Below are positions 18,549 through 28,709 of a stretch of 64,000 nucleotides of DNA, piece after piece. The stretch is taken from positions 186,001-250,000 of the forward strand of contig CAWDDX010000003.1 in assembly GCA_963801195.1 (NCBI GenBank). The letters are read 5' to 3'. The notes beneath the pieces are model-generated. The model made no database searches. It was not told the origin of the DNA and was given only the letters and a program-made list of their open reading frames with translations. Position 1 is the first letter of the stretch. Every line of letters begins with the position of its first letter. Made by a program: the position numbers and the translations under genes. The stretch comes from SZUA-36 sp963801195. GTDB taxonomy: Bacteria; Pseudomonadota; Gammaproteobacteria; Xanthomonadales; SZUA-36.

Positions 18549-19149
18549 GGATTTGCCTGACCAGTTCCCTCAACGCCTGGCCGCGATGGCTGACCCGGCT
18601 TTTTTCCGCAGGACTCAACTCGGCGGCCGAGCGCTGCGGGTCACCGCTCTCGGCTCCGGCAATACCGAATAACGGATCATAACCAAAGCCCCCCAGGCCG
18701 CGGGGCGAATCAAGGACCTGGCCGTGCCAGCGACCGATTGCCAGCAGTGGCGCCGGATCGTCCGCCGACTGTACAAGTACCATCGCGCAAATAAAATAAG
18801 CGCACCTTTCTTTCCCACGCCTGCCGGACAGCTCGGTAAGCAGTTTGCGTTTATTGGCTTCGTCATCGGCTTCAGCGCCGGCGTAGCGGGCCGAATAAAT
18901 ACCCGGCAGACCATTCAGCACCGGGACGACCAGGCCGGAGTCGTCCGCAATGCTTGCGAGACCTGTAAACTTCGCAGCCTGCCGCGCCTTGATCAGGGCG
19001 TTTTCTATAAAAGTGCCGGCGCTCTCATCCGCCTCCGGAACCCGCCAGTCGCTTTGCGGGCGGACGACAAAACCCAAAGGTTTGAGCATGGCGACAATTT
19101 CACGCAGCTTCCCCTGGTTGCCGCTGGCCAGAACGTATTCCCGCTCCAT
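18520..19149 (-). CDS. rdgB: dITP/XTP pyrophosphatase (Ham1/RdgB)
   Basis: Hydrolyses non-canonical purine triphosphates (dITP, ITP, XTP) to monophosphates, keeping them out of DNA. It has 209 residues with the signature LASGNQGKLREI at the N-terminus, IADDSGLVVPVLNG in the middle and FGYDPLF. The ATG at 19149 is the start that places the SGNxGK strand at the N-terminus as in the family; a longer frame upstream adds only non-conserved residues running back to rph. Confidence 0.95.
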   Translation of the reverse strand: MEREYVLASGNQGKLREIVAMLKPLGFVVRPQSDWRVPEADESAGTFIENALIKARQAAKFTGLASIADDSGLVVPVLNGLPGIYSARYAGAEADDEANKRKLLTELSGRRGKERCAYFICAMVLVQSADDPAPLLAIGRWHGQVLDSPRGLGGFGYDPLFGIAGAESGDPQRSAAELSPAEKSRVSHRGQALRELVRQIRERDEGFIA

Positions 19150-19168
19150 GATGATGTGGCTGCGGGGC

Positions 19169-19885
19169 TCAGCTTGCCAATGCCGTTGACTGCGCATCCA
19201 TCAGCGACCTGATGCCCTTTTCCGCCAGTACGATCAATTGGTCCAATTCGTCTTTACGGAAAGCATGACCTTCAGCCGTACCCTGCAACTCGATAAACCC
19301 GCCACCGTCGTTCATGACGACATTCATATCCGTTTCTGCGCGGGAGTCTTCGGGGTAGTCGAGGTCGAGCACGGGTGTACTGTCAAAAATACCGACGGAA
19401 ACGGCAGCGATCTGGCCATGAACGGGGTCTTTTTTGATTTTATTTTTGGCCAGCATCCACCTGCAGGCATCCACCATCGCGACATAGGCGCCGGTGATGG
19501 CCGCGGTGCGGGTGCCGCCATCGGCCTGCAAAACATCACAATCCAGCGTTATGGTGTGTTCGCCGAGGGCAACTCGATCGACCACCGCACGCAGCGACCG
19601 GCCGATCAGCCGTTGTATTTCCATGGTGCGTCCGCCCTGCTTTCCGGAAGCAGCTTCACGGCGCATTCTCGAGCCTGTCGACCTCGGCAACATGCCGTAT
19701 TCCGCCGTAACCCAGCCTTCACCAGTGCCGCGCAGGAAAGCGGGTACCCTGCCTTCAACCGAAGCCGTACAAAGGACCTGCGTATTGCCGCAGGCAATCA
19801 ATACCGAACCTTCCGCATGACAGGTGTAGTTGCGTGTAATACTGACAGGGCGTAACTCATCTGCTTCTCTACCGCTGGGTCTCAT
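19169..19885 (-). CDS. rph: Ribonuclease PH
   Basis: Phosphorolytic 3'-5' exoribonuclease that trims tRNA precursors. It is full length at 238 residues and begins MRPSGREADELRPVSI. Family blocks are GSVLIACGNTQVLCTASVE, GWVTAEYGMLPRSTG, DCDVLQADGGTRTAAITGAYVA (in parts) and DLDYPEDSRAETDMNVVM. It is upstream of rdgB and hemW on the same strand and divergent from yicC. Confidence 0.96.
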   Translation of the reverse strand: MRPSGREADELRPVSITRNYTCHAEGSVLIACGNTQVLCTASVEGRVPAFLRGTGEGWVTAEYGMLPRSTGSRMRREAASGKQGGRTMEIQRLIGRSLRAVVDRVALGEHTITLDCDVLQADGGTRTAAITGAYVAMVDACRWMLAKNKIKKDPVHGQIAAVSVGIFDSTPVLDLDYPEDSRAETDMNVVMNDGGGFIELQGTAEGHAFRKDELDQLIVLAEKGIRSLMDAQSTALAS

Positions 19886-20007
19886 GGATTGTTCCTGTAT
19901 GCATGCTTATCAAACACGGGGTAAATGACGAAGGTCGTTATTCTCGGATAGCCTACTCGCGGGCTAACCGTTAACATTGTGCCACTGTCTGCAACGTGGA
20001 AAAAGCA

Positions 20008-20877
20008 ATGATTCGAAGTATGACCGGTTTCGCCCGGGTTGAACGCCAATTTGAATTCGGGCGCTTGGGTTGGGAAATGCGTTCGGTAAACCACCGCTAC
20101 CTGGATTTCGGCTTGCGGCTGCCTGAGGAGTTCCGGCCACTGGAATCGGACATCAGAACGTGTCTCGGACAATTTCTGAGCCGCGGTAAAATCGAGGCAA
20201 ACTTGCGTTACACCGCTGAGCCCGGTGCGATCAGCAGCAGGCTGGAACTCAACCTGGGGCTGGCCAGGGAAATTCTCGTGGTGCATGACGAACTGGCGCG
20301 CCTCGCGGGGGTTGAGCAGCAAGCGGATATCAGCCAGATGATCAAATGGCCCGGACTGATAGAGGAGAAACGACCCGACCCCGCCCCGTTGCAAGAGGCT
20401 GCGATGGAGCTGTTGATCCAGGCGGCGCAGGAACTGCAGGCGAGCCGCAGCCGCGAGGGTGAACAGATGGCAAACGCCATCCGCGAGCGCCTGGCGGGCG
20501 TGGCAACCTTAACGGCCAGAATCAGGCAGTGGCTGCCGGAAATCCGCACCGCACTGAAACAAAAAATGCTCGAACGGCTCGCCGATTTATCAAAGACCCT
20601 CGACCCGGGAAGAATTGAGCAGGAAGTCGTTATTCTTGCCCAGAAAATTGACGTCGATGAAGAACTGGACAGGCTGGATGCGCATGTCGAGGAAGTTTAC
20701 CGGGTGCTGGATCTTGAAGAACCGGTCGGCCGCCGGCTGGATTTCCTGATGCAGGAGTTCAATCGCGAATCCAATACACTGAGTTCAAAATCGGTCGATC
20801 AACGCACGACGCAGGCTGCCGTGGACTTGAAAGTCCTGATAGAGCAGATGCGCGAGCAGGTACAAAATGTCGAGTAG
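20008..20877 (+). CDS. yicC: YicC family endoribonuclease
   Basis: A 289-residue protein with the family N-terminus MIRSMTGFARVE, the ELRSVN-like motif EMRSVNHRYLDFGLRLPEEF, and the C-terminal block GRRLDFLMQEFNRESNTLSSKS. YicC proteins are RNA endonucleases linked to small-RNA turnover. I start at ATG 20008 because the family begins at MIRSMT; an in-frame GTG lies 12 bases upstream. It overlaps gmk by 11 bases and heads the run gmk-rpoZ-spoT-ridA-recG. Confidence 0.94.
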   Translation: MIRSMTGFARVERQFEFGRLGWEMRSVNHRYLDFGLRLPEEFRPLESDIRTCLGQFLSRGKIEANLRYTAEPGAISSRLELNLGLAREILVVHDELARLAGVEQQADISQMIKWPGLIEEKRPDPAPLQEAAMELLIQAAQELQASRSREGEQMANAIRERLAGVATLTARIRQWLPEIRTALKQKMLERLADLSKTLDPGRIEQEVVILAQKIDVDEELDRLDAHVEEVYRVLDLEEPVGRRLDFLMQEFNRESNTLSSKSVDQRTTQAAVDLKVLIEQMREQVQNVE

Positions 20878-21502
20878 CGACGGCGACCGCGGAAGTCTCT
20901 TTATCATCGCCGCGCCGTCTGGCGGTGGTAAAACCAGCCTGGTAAACGCCCTGCTAAATCACGATCCACGGCTGGTCCTTTCCGTGTCTCATACCACCCG
21001 TCCCGCCAGGCCGGGTGAAATTGATGGCCGGCATTACCACTTTGTTTCAGAGGCAGAGTTTGAACAGATGGTGGATGAGGGCGGTTTCATGGAGCACGCC
21101 CGGGTGTTTGACCATTACTACGGCACCAACCGCAACTCCGTGGCTTTGCAACTCGACCAGGGCCGCGATGTGATACTCGAGATCGACTGGCAGGGCGCGC
21201 GCCAGGTGCGGGCTGTTTTTCCGGATTGCTGTCTTATTTTTATCATTCCGCCTTCACTTGAAACGCTGCGTAAAAGGCTGACCGGGCGCGGACAGGACAG
21301 TGCTGAAGTGATACAACGCAGGATGCGGGATGCGCAGGCGGAAATATCCCATTGGGCCGAATTTGACCACCTGGTCGTCAACGACGATTTTGACAAGGCA
21401 CTTGAAGAACTGGTCGCAATCATCAATGATCACCGCAACAACAAACCGCATAAAGTAAATAAAAATCACCAACTTCTGGCACAGCAGCTCGGAAGAGGAT
21501 AA
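20867..21502 (+). CDS. gmk: Guanylate kinase
   Basis: Phosphorylates GMP to GDP. It has 211 residues with a P-loop APSGGGKTSL near residue 16, the GMP-binding stretch TTRPARPGEIDGRHYHFV and DVILEIDWQGARQVR. It sits before rpoZ and spoT as in E. coli, tying the guanine nucleotide pool to ppGpp metabolism. Confidence 0.97.
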   Translation: MSSSDGDRGSLFIIAAPSGGGKTSLVNALLNHDPRLVLSVSHTTRPARPGEIDGRHYHFVSEAEFEQMVDEGGFMEHARVFDHYYGTNRNSVALQLDQGRDVILEIDWQGARQVRAVFPDCCLIFIIPPSLETLRKRLTGRGQDSAEVIQRRMRDAQAEISHWAEFDHLVVNDDFDKALEELVAIINDHRNNKPHKVNKNHQLLAQQLGRG

Positions 21503-21540
21503 AATTCACGGTTCCGTCTTACACACATACAGGATTTGAA

Positions 21541-21804
21541 ATGGCACGAATTACCGTTGAAGACTGCCTGGTAAACATCGATAACCGCTTTGAACTGGTA
21601 TTAACGGCGACCAAGCGCGCCCGCCAGATTGGCCACGGTTCAGAGCCGTTGGTTCCCGAAGAAAACGATAAACCCACCGTGCTCGCGCTGCGCGAAATCG
21701 CCGCGGGTCTTATCGATCCAGAGGGCGTCGACGTACTGCAGGCAAGAATCGAAGCCGCCGAGGAGTTTGACATGCGTCCCACGGAGGACGATTTAGATCT
21801 CTGA
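21541..21804 (+). CDS. rpoZ: RNA polymerase omega subunit
   Basis: An 87-residue omega subunit beginning MARITVEDCLVNIDNRFELV, with the conserved ATKRARQI segment and REIAAGLI. It assists assembly of the beta' subunit and forms part of a ppGpp site. It lies between gmk and spoT, the usual order. Confidence 0.97.
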   Translation: MARITVEDCLVNIDNRFELVLTATKRARQIGHGSEPLVPEENDKPTVLALREIAAGLIDPEGVDVLQARIEAAEEFDMRPTEDDLDL

Positions 21805-21816
21805 CGGAGCTCTTGC

Positions 21817-23952
21817 ATGCTGGCGACCCTGACGAACCTACCGGAGCCGGTTCTTGATCTGAGGGACCTTCTCAATACCTATCTGGAACCGGAAAAGGTC
21901 GCCATCATTCTTCGCGCTTTTGAAACCGGCGCGTATGCACACCAGGGCCAGACCCGCAAAACCGGCGAACCCTATATTCTCCACCCCGTCGCCGTGGCCC
22001 GCATCCTGGCCAATATGCGTATGGATTACGGCAGCGTGGCCGCCGCTATCCTGCACGACACCATCGAAGACACCGTCCTGACCCGTCAGGAAATCGAATC
22101 GCGGTTTGGCGAAGAGATCGCCGACCTCGTCGAAGGGGTGACCAAGCTGGACAAAATGAAGTTCCGTACCCGTCACGAGGCGGATGCGGAAAGCTTCCGC
22201 AAGCTGATGCTGGCCATGTCGAAAGACTTGCGGGTCATATTTATCAAGCTGGCGGACCGGATGCACAACATGCGCACGCTGGGTTCGATGGACCCCAACG
22301 CACGCCGCAGGATCGCACGCGAGACGCTCGACATTTACGCGCCCATCGCCGACCGCCTGGGCATGAACAGCATCAAATCTGAATTACAGGATCTTGGCTT
22401 TGCCAATCTTTACCCCTGGCGGCACCGCACCATCGCCGAGCATATCAGCACGGTGACCGGTGACCGGAGCGAGATCATCGCGGACATCCACAAGGCGCTG
22501 AAGCGAAAGATGAACGAGGCCGGTATTCCTTGCGATATCAAGGGCCGGGAGAAGACCCCGTACAGCATCTACCGGAAAATGCAGGCCAAGGATCTATCTT
22601 TTTCGGAGGTGAACGATGTTTACGGTTTCCGTATCATCACGCATTCCGAACAGCACTGTTACCTCGCCCTCGGAGCGGTTCACGCGCTCTACCGCCCCAA
22701 ACCCGGAAGGTTCAAGGATTTCATCGCCCTGCCGAAAGCCAACGGTTACCAGTCCCTGCATACCGTACTCAACAGCCCGTTTAACCTGCCGGTTGAAATC
22801 CAGATCCGAACCCGGGAGATGGACGTCCTGTCGGAGGAAGGCGCAGCCGCCCACTGGCAGTACAAGAGCGGTGAAATCTCCTCAGGCACCGCCCAGGTGC
22901 GTGCGCGTGAATGGTTGATGCAACTGGTCGAGGTGCAACGCCACAGCACCGACTCCATGGAGTTCCTGGACGGTGCCAAGTCCGACCTGTTCCCCGACCA
23001 GATTTTCGTGTTTACACCCAAGGGAAAGATTATCGATCTGCGCAGCAGCGCAACGGCCCTCGACTTTGCCTACGCCATCCATACCGGTGTCGGCAACCAC
23101 ACCCGCAGCATTCTGGTCGACAAGGTCGAAGTACCGCTATCGACCCGGCTGGAGAACGGGCAGACCATCAAGGTCGTTACCGAAGACAACGCCCACCCCA
23201 TCCCCGAGTGGCTTGATTTTGTCAATACCGCGCGCGCCCGTACCGCCATCCGTCACTACATCAAGAGCCTCGAGCAGGCCGATACCGTGGCGCTCGGTTT
23301 ACGTCTTCTCGAAACGGCGCTCAATGCACGTGGCTCCGACCTCGACGCCGTACCGGCGGCTCGTATGGACCAATACCTGAAGGACAATAGATTTGAACGC
23401 CAGGAGGACCTGTTGACCGAACTGTCACTCGGTAACCTGCTGTCCAGCGTGGTGGCCGCCAAACTGGCGCCCGAAGTGAGTTCGAATCTCGCATCCGGCG
23501 AACATACCGAGGCGCTCTCGATTGCCGGCTCCGAAGGCAGCGCGGTGACGTTTGCCGCCTGTTGCCGGCCGGTGCCGGGCGACAATATCATGGGTTACCT
23601 GTCCGCCGGCAAGGGCATGGTCGTCCACCGCGTCAACTGCCGCAACGTGCGGGAGTTCCGCAAACATCCGGACCACTGCATCGATGTCACCTGGGCACCC
23701 ATCCGGCGCGGAATGTTCGAGGTTGCCCTGCATATCCTGGCGAAAAACACGCCCGGTGTGCTGGCCAATATCTCAAACAGCATTGGCGAGGCCGGGAGCA
23801 ATATCGAGAAGATCGAACAACCCGAATCCAACCGCGAAACGGCCAAGCTGCTTTTCATCATCAGCGTGAAGGACCGCGATCATATGGCGCACGTCATGCG
23901 GCGCCTCAGACGCAACCGCAACGTGATCCGTGTCAGCCGAATCAGCGCCTAG
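21817..23952 (+). CDS. spoT: Bifunctional (p)ppGpp synthetase/hydrolase SpoT
   Basis: Makes and degrades the alarmone (p)ppGpp. It has 711 residues in the order HD hydrolase domain (ILHP with His56; His80-Asp81 and the ED pair at 84-85 in HDTIED), synthetase domain (YSIYRKMQAKDLSFSEVNDV, KDFIALPKANGYQSLHT), TGS domain, helical and zinc-finger-like segments (FAACCRPVPGDNI) and a C-terminal ACT domain. The intact HD motif supports hydrolase activity. GGAG lies 8 bases before ATG 21817. Confidence 0.96.
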   Translation: MLATLTNLPEPVLDLRDLLNTYLEPEKVAIILRAFETGAYAHQGQTRKTGEPYILHPVAVARILANMRMDYGSVAAAILHDTIEDTVLTRQEIESRFGEEIADLVEGVTKLDKMKFRTRHEADAESFRKLMLAMSKDLRVIFIKLADRMHNMRTLGSMDPNARRRIARETLDIYAPIADRLGMNSIKSELQDLGFANLYPWRHRTIAEHISTVTGDRSEIIADIHKALKRKMNEAGIPCDIKGREKTPYSIYRKMQAKDLSFSEVNDVYGFRIITHSEQHCYLALGAVHALYRPKPGRFKDFIALPKANGYQSLHTVLNSPFNLPVEIQIRTREMDVLSEEGAAAHWQYKSGEISSGTAQVRAREWLMQLVEVQRHSTDSMEFLDGAKSDLFPDQIFVFTPKGKIIDLRSSATALDFAYAIHTGVGNHTRSILVDKVEVPLSTRLENGQTIKVVTEDNAHPIPEWLDFVNTARARTAIRHYIKSLEQADTVALGLRLLETALNARGSDLDAVPAARMDQYLKDNRFERQEDLLTELSLGNLLSSVVAAKLAPEVSSNLASGEHTEALSIAGSEGSAVTFAACCRPVPGDNIMGYLSAGKGMVVHRVNCRNVREFRKHPDHCIDVTWAPIRRGMFEVALHILAKNTPGVLANISNSIGEAGSNIEKIEQPESNRETAKLLFIISVKDRDHMAHVMRRLRRNRNVIRVSRISA

Positions 23953-23977
23953 GGAACTGACCGACAGGAGCAAATCA

Positions 23978-24361
23978 ATGAGCAAAGAGATCATCCATAC
24001 TGCCAAGGCACCCGAGGCCATCGGCACCTACTCCCAGGCCGTCATACACCAGGGCCTGGTATTCCTTTCCGGACAGATCCCGCTCGACCCGCAGAGCATG
24101 GAAGTTGTTCCGGGCGGAATCGAAAACCAGATCAGGCGGGTGTTTGAAAACCTGTCGGCGGTCTGCACCGCGGCCGGCGGAACACTTGACGATATCGTCA
24201 AACTGACGGTTTTTTTAACCGACATGAGTGATTTTCCGCAGGTCAACACCATCATGGGTCAGTATTTCGCCGCGCCCTATCCGGCACGTGCCGCCGTCCA
24301 GGTGGCGGCGTTGCCAAAGGGTGTAAACGTCGAAATGGATGCCATTCTGGCCAAACCCTGA
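23978..24361 (+). CDS. ridA: RidA family enamine/imine deaminase
   Basis: A 127-residue RidA (YjgF) protein that hydrolyses reactive 2-aminoacrylate intermediates formed by PLP enzymes. The N-terminal APEAIGTYSQAVIHQGLVFLSGQ (in parts) and the arginine-bearing PYPARAAVQVAALPKGVNVEM are diagnostic. Start is ATG 23978 with ACAGGAG upstream; a longer frame overlapping spoT is not conserved. A threonine/serine-type dehydratase, a source of such intermediates, is encoded at 1958-2929. Confidence 0.95.
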   Translation: MSKEIIHTAKAPEAIGTYSQAVIHQGLVFLSGQIPLDPQSMEVVPGGIENQIRRVFENLSAVCTAAGGTLDDIVKLTVFLTDMSDFPQVNTIMGQYFAAPYPARAAVQVAALPKGVNVEMDAILAKP

Positions 24362-24381
24362 GGGCTGCGGTAATTCCGGCT

Positions 24382-26463
24382 TTGATCCCCTCCCGGTCCA
24401 TGACACTGACCGACCTGCAAGGCGTAGGACCAAAACTTGTCGAAAAACTGAATGCACTTGGCATCAGCCAGGTGACGGATTTGCTATTTCACCTGCCCAT
24501 CCGTTATGAAGACCGGACCCGCATCAAACCCATCGGATATTGTCTGCCGGGCCAGCGCATATTGATCGAAGGAAAGGTTGAACACAGCGCCATCGTACGC
24601 GGGCGCCGGCCGATGCTGGTGGTGGTGCTTTTTGACGGAACCGGACGCATCACGCTAAGATTTTTTCATTTCCATTTCTACCAGAAGCAACAATTTTCGA
24701 GCGGTACACTTTTACGTTGTTTCGGCGAGGTCCGGGCAGGCTACCAGGGCCTCGAAATGGTACACCCTTCATACCAACGTCTCGGCGGGCAAAGTGCTGA
24801 ACCGGTCGCCGACCGCCTGACGCCGGTTTATCCAAGCGCAGAGGGCCTGGGCCAGAAAAACTGGATCAGGATCACGGACCAGGCGCTCGCCCTGTTACGC
24901 AGCGGCCAACTGGCGCTTGAAGAGCTACTACCCCAGGACCTGCTGGACAGACTTGAACTACTGCCATTGGCCGAAGCGCTGGATTATATTCATCGGCCGC
25001 CGCCCGACGCCGACATCAGCGCCCTGATCCAGCGTGATCACCCCACGCAAAAACGCCTGGCCCTCGAAGAGTTGCTGGCCCACAACCTGAGCATGCAGAA
25101 ACTGCATCGATTGCAGCGGTCGCGAAAAGCACCGGCCATGCATCACCGCGGTGCCGTTGAAGTTGAATTTCTAAAAAACCTGCCGTTTACGTTAACCGGC
25201 GCCCAGCAGAGGGTTGCCGGAGAAATTAACAGCGACCTGGAACAAAGCAGGCCGATGTTGAGACTGGCGCATGGTGACGTCGGTTCGGGTAAAACCGTCA
25301 TCGCCGCGTTAGCCGCCCTGCGCGCGGCGGACAACCATTTTCAGACGGCAATCACGGCACCGACCGAATTGCTGGCGGAACAGCACTACCGGGTTTTCAG
25401 CGAATGGCTGCAACCGCTGGGGATCAAGCCCGTCTGGTTGAGCGGGAAAGTCACCGGTAAAAAGCGTACAGAAGCCCTGCAAAGAATAAGCTCCGGTGCG
25501 GAACTCGTTATCGGCACCCACGCATTGATGCAAAAAGGCGTTGAGTTCAACCGGCTCGGGCTGGTCATCGTCGACGAGCAACACCGATTCGGTGTAGGCC
25601 AGCGCATGAGCCTGTTGGAAAAAGGCGGCAGCCCCGGTCAACAGGCCCACCAACTGATCATGACGGCAACCCCCATTCCCCGCACCCTGGCCATGACCGC
25701 TTACGCGGGAATGGATGTCTCCGTCATCGACGAATTACCCCCCGGCCGCAAACCGGTCACCACTGTCGTCATGTCCAACGAGCGTCGCGGAGAAATCATT
25801 GAGCGCGTCGCCAACGCCTGCACAGGTAACCAGCAGGCTTACTGGGTCTGCACGCTGATCGAAGAGTCCGACGTGATCGAGGCACAGGCAGCCGAGGACG
25901 TGGCGAAGCGTTTGCGCAGTGACCTGCACGGACTCAATATCGGCCTGATCCACGGACGTTTGAAACCGGCCGAAAAGCAGCAGGTCATGGAAGCGTTCAA
26001 AGCCGGAAAGCTCCACCTGCTCGTCGCCACCACCGTGATCGAAGTCGGCGTGGATGTACCCAATGCCTCGTTGATGATCATCGAAAACGCAGAGCGGCTT
26101 GGTCTGGCCCAGCTGCATCAATTGCGTGGACGTGTCGGACGCGGTGGAACACAGTCCAGTTGTGTTTTGATGTACAACCCGCCACTGGGTGAACTTGCAA
26201 AACAGCGTATGGAGATTATGCGCCAGACTGCGGACGGATTTCAGATTGCGGAAAAGGACCTGGAGTTACGCGGACCCGGCGAGGTCCTCGGCACCCGCCA
26301 GACCGGCATGCTGATGTTCAGGGTGGCCGACCTGGCGCGCGATGCGGGGTTACTGAAAATCATACCCGCGGTCGCCGACGACCTCTTGAATCAGCACCCC
26401 CGCCAGGCGGATAAACTGATCCGCCGATGGATCGGGGATGCATCCCGTTTTGCCGGTGTCTGA
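24382..26463 (+). CDS. recG: ATP-dependent DNA helicase RecG
   Basis: Branch-migrating helicase that remodels stalled forks and recombination intermediates. It has 693 residues with an N-terminal wedge/OB domain (LTDLQGVGPKL, DLLFHLPIRYEDRT), Walker A GDVGSGKT, the DEQH box in VDEQHRFGVGQRM, ATPIPRTLAMT, and the C-terminal helicase half with GRVGRGG and the motif DGFQIAEKDLELRGPGE. The start is uncertain: TTG 24382 fits the E. coli length, ATG 24400 is the first ATG. Neither has a good ribosome-binding site. Confidence 0.96.
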   Translation: MIPSRSMTLTDLQGVGPKLVEKLNALGISQVTDLLFHLPIRYEDRTRIKPIGYCLPGQRILIEGKVEHSAIVRGRRPMLVVVLFDGTGRITLRFFHFHFYQKQQFSSGTLLRCFGEVRAGYQGLEMVHPSYQRLGGQSAEPVADRLTPVYPSAEGLGQKNWIRITDQALALLRSGQLALEELLPQDLLDRLELLPLAEALDYIHRPPPDADISALIQRDHPTQKRLALEELLAHNLSMQKLHRLQRSRKAPAMHHRGAVEVEFLKNLPFTLTGAQQRVAGEINSDLEQSRPMLRLAHGDVGSGKTVIAALAALRAADNHFQTAITAPTELLAEQHYRVFSEWLQPLGIKPVWLSGKVTGKKRTEALQRISSGAELVIGTHALMQKGVEFNRLGLVIVDEQHRFGVGQRMSLLEKGGSPGQQAHQLIMTATPIPRTLAMTAYAGMDVSVIDELPPGRKPVTTVVMSNERRGEIIERVANACTGNQQAYWVCTLIEESDVIEAQAAEDVAKRLRSDLHGLNIGLIHGRLKPAEKQQVMEAFKAGKLHLLVATTVIEVGVDVPNASLMIIENAERLGLAQLHQLRGRVGRGGTQSSCVLMYNPPLGELAKQRMEIMRQTADGFQIAEKDLELRGPGEVLGTRQTGMLMFRVADLARDAGLLKIIPAVADDLLNQHPRQADKLIRRWIGDASRFAGV

Positions 26464-26484
26464 ATCGAATTTGAAACCGCGCGT

Positions 26485-28686
26485 TTAACGCACCGCGAAA
26501 GCGGATGACTCCACTTCCGTGCGGGCCTCGACGATGTCCTTTTCGATCTGCTGTTTGATGGCGGTAAATTGTGGCTTGTCGTGCAGGGAATCCAGGCGAA
26601 GATCGATATCCAGCAACCAGGCTTCCCTGAAACCGCGATCATAGGCCTTCTTCAAGCTATCCAAAGCGGCCTCCGATTCGCCCCTCAATGCATGAATGCT
26701 GGATTCCGTGTAATAGATACCGGCATCGTCCGCGCCATTGATACGCGCCCGTTTGACCGCGCGTTCCGCGCTCGCCAGTCTTTTCTCGGCGAGTTCAGCA
26801 TTGCCGGCGTCGCGATAAAGCGCGGATAACACCGTTGCATACAATACCTGTTTACCATCCCACGTCTGGTCAAAATCTTCATCGAATGCATTTTCAAAAA
26901 ACAGCCTTGCAGTGTCTTTATCGCCAGCCACCAGGCTTATCATGCCTTTTTGAAAGTAATAGTTGCGTCGCAGCTGCTCAGGCATTTCATCTATCGACTT
27001 AGCGAATTGCTCAGTCAACAGGCGTTCCGCTTTTTCAAACCTGCCCTGCTTGAGCAACAGGAAAAAATAGGTCGATTGCAGGTTGAAATTATCCTTGGCC
27101 TTTTCCAGGCCATCCAGCAGCAATGACTCGGCCTTGTCATTCACATCCATACTCGCCCAGGCGCTCGCCAGGGTTTCAATCACAACGGGACTGTCAGGCT
27201 CCAGGTCGTAGGACTGGTTCGCAAACCGCCAGCCTTCAACCAGGTCACCTGAATTGATCGCGTAGCCAGACATTATTCTCAGCAAAGTCGCGGAATCCGG
27301 CCGCAAGGCGACGAGGTTCTGCAACATGTCTTTCGCCCCCTGGTAGTTTCCCTGGCTTGCCAGGTTTCCTGCGACGTTGATCGCCAGTAGTTCATTCAAG
27401 GGGTCGATGGTCATGGCTTGCTGCAAAACCTGGCTCTGTTCGGGCAACCTGCCCATCTCACCCAGCAATCCACCGAGCCAGAGGTAGGCGGGGATATAAT
27501 CATCATTGAGCTTGATAGCCTGGCGCAGTGCGGACTCGGCAGCGTCCCGGTGTCCAATCTGCCAGCGGGCCAGACCAAGGGCCGCAAACGCCTCCGAGGA
27601 CTCGGGATCGATTTCCAGCGCCTTTTCAATCATTGGCATGGCACGTTCGGTGGCCTCCATATTCGTCAGGTTTCCGTACATGGCCAACAACAGCCAGGAA
27701 TCCGCCATCGCGGCATAGGCCGGTGCAAACGACGGATCGTGCTCAAGGGCATTGGCAAAAAGCGTAATTGCCTTTTGCAGTTCATCCGGCGAACGGCGCC
27801 ACCAGTGGAGACGGCCTGTCCTGTAGGCTTCAAAAGCGGCAAGGTTTTCCGTTCTGGATTCGGGTTTTTGCTCCAGGCCGGCAAATGAATCCACCAGTGC
27901 GGCCGCAATTGCACTGGCGACCTCGTCCTGGATGGCAAATACGTCATCGAGTTGCCGGTCAAACGAGTTGGACCAGATGTGGTAGCCGTCTTCTACATTG
28001 ATCAACTGTGCCGTCAGGCGTATGCGGTCACCGGATTTCCTTATGCTGCCTTCAAGCACCGTCCTGACATTCAACAGCCTGCCGATTTCACGGATATCCT
28101 TGTCAGGCTGGCGGAACGCAAATGACGAGGTGCGGGCTGCAACGTGCAGACCTTTCACCTTCGCCAATACATTCAATATCTCTTCCGCGATACCATCAGA
28201 GAAATACCCCTGGCTACTGTCCTCTGACAGGTCGGCAAACGGCAAAACCGCGATGGAATTCTCGGGCGCTATAAACTCACGCTGTTGCGAGGCGAGTACC
28301 TGTGTGCCGGTCGTATCATCATCGGTGAACACATTTGAATAGTAACTGTAGAATCCGTAACCAAGCCCGAACATACCCAGCATCATCATGCTGAAAAGCA
28401 GGGCGTTCTGAGCGTGTGTCAGCAGGCTGTCCGTGTGTCCTTTTTTAACGCCCTCCGGGGTTATATCAAAATGCCAGGCGAGGATGAATACCAGCGGGAA
28501 ACCGAGGATCAATATGATCACCACGAGGGTCGGCAGCCAGTCGGGCAGCCTTAACGGTTCCACCGCCGCGTCCATTAACTGCAGCACCACGAATACTGCC
28601 ACCGCGTATGCGCCAACGGTGCGCAGTACTTTTCGGCGGTTCAGTTCCGTTAAAACGGCAGATAAAAATGATTGGCCCTGTTCCAT
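26485..28686 (-). CDS. Membrane-anchored TolB/FlgO-like and TPR-repeat protein
   Basis: A 733-residue protein. Three hydrophobic segments at about 23-40, 52-71 and 94-113 suggest membrane anchoring. A domain at about 145-265 (IAVLPFADLSEDSSQGYFSD ... LNVRTVLEGSIRK) matches the TolB-N/FlgO-like module often attached to adenylate cyclase-like regulators. The rest is a long series of tetratricopeptide repeats. There is no cyclase, DNA-binding or kinase domain. It is probably a scaffold or signalling protein; the partner is unknown. It converges on recG and shares orientation with the dehydrogenase gene upstream. Confidence 0.82.
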   Translation of the reverse strand: MEQGQSFLSAVLTELNRRKVLRTVGAYAVAVFVVLQLMDAAVEPLRLPDWLPTLVVIILILGFPLVFILAWHFDITPEGVKKGHTDSLLTHAQNALLFSMMMLGMFGLGYGFYSYYSNVFTDDDTTGTQVLASQQREFIAPENSIAVLPFADLSEDSSQGYFSDGIAEEILNVLAKVKGLHVAARTSSFAFRQPDKDIREIGRLLNVRTVLEGSIRKSGDRIRLTAQLINVEDGYHIWSNSFDRQLDDVFAIQDEVASAIAAALVDSFAGLEQKPESRTENLAAFEAYRTGRLHWWRRSPDELQKAITLFANALEHDPSFAPAYAAMADSWLLLAMYGNLTNMEATERAMPMIEKALEIDPESSEAFAALGLARWQIGHRDAAESALRQAIKLNDDYIPAYLWLGGLLGEMGRLPEQSQVLQQAMTIDPLNELLAINVAGNLASQGNYQGAKDMLQNLVALRPDSATLLRIMSGYAINSGDLVEGWRFANQSYDLEPDSPVVIETLASAWASMDVNDKAESLLLDGLEKAKDNFNLQSTYFFLLLKQGRFEKAERLLTEQFAKSIDEMPEQLRRNYYFQKGMISLVAGDKDTARLFFENAFDEDFDQTWDGKQVLYATVLSALYRDAGNAELAEKRLASAERAVKRARINGADDAGIYYTESSIHALRGESEAALDSLKKAYDRGFREAWLLDIDLRLDSLHDKPQFTAIKQQIEKDIVEARTEVESSAFAVR

Positions 28687-28709
28687 ACTTCCTTCAATTC
28701 TTCTTCAGA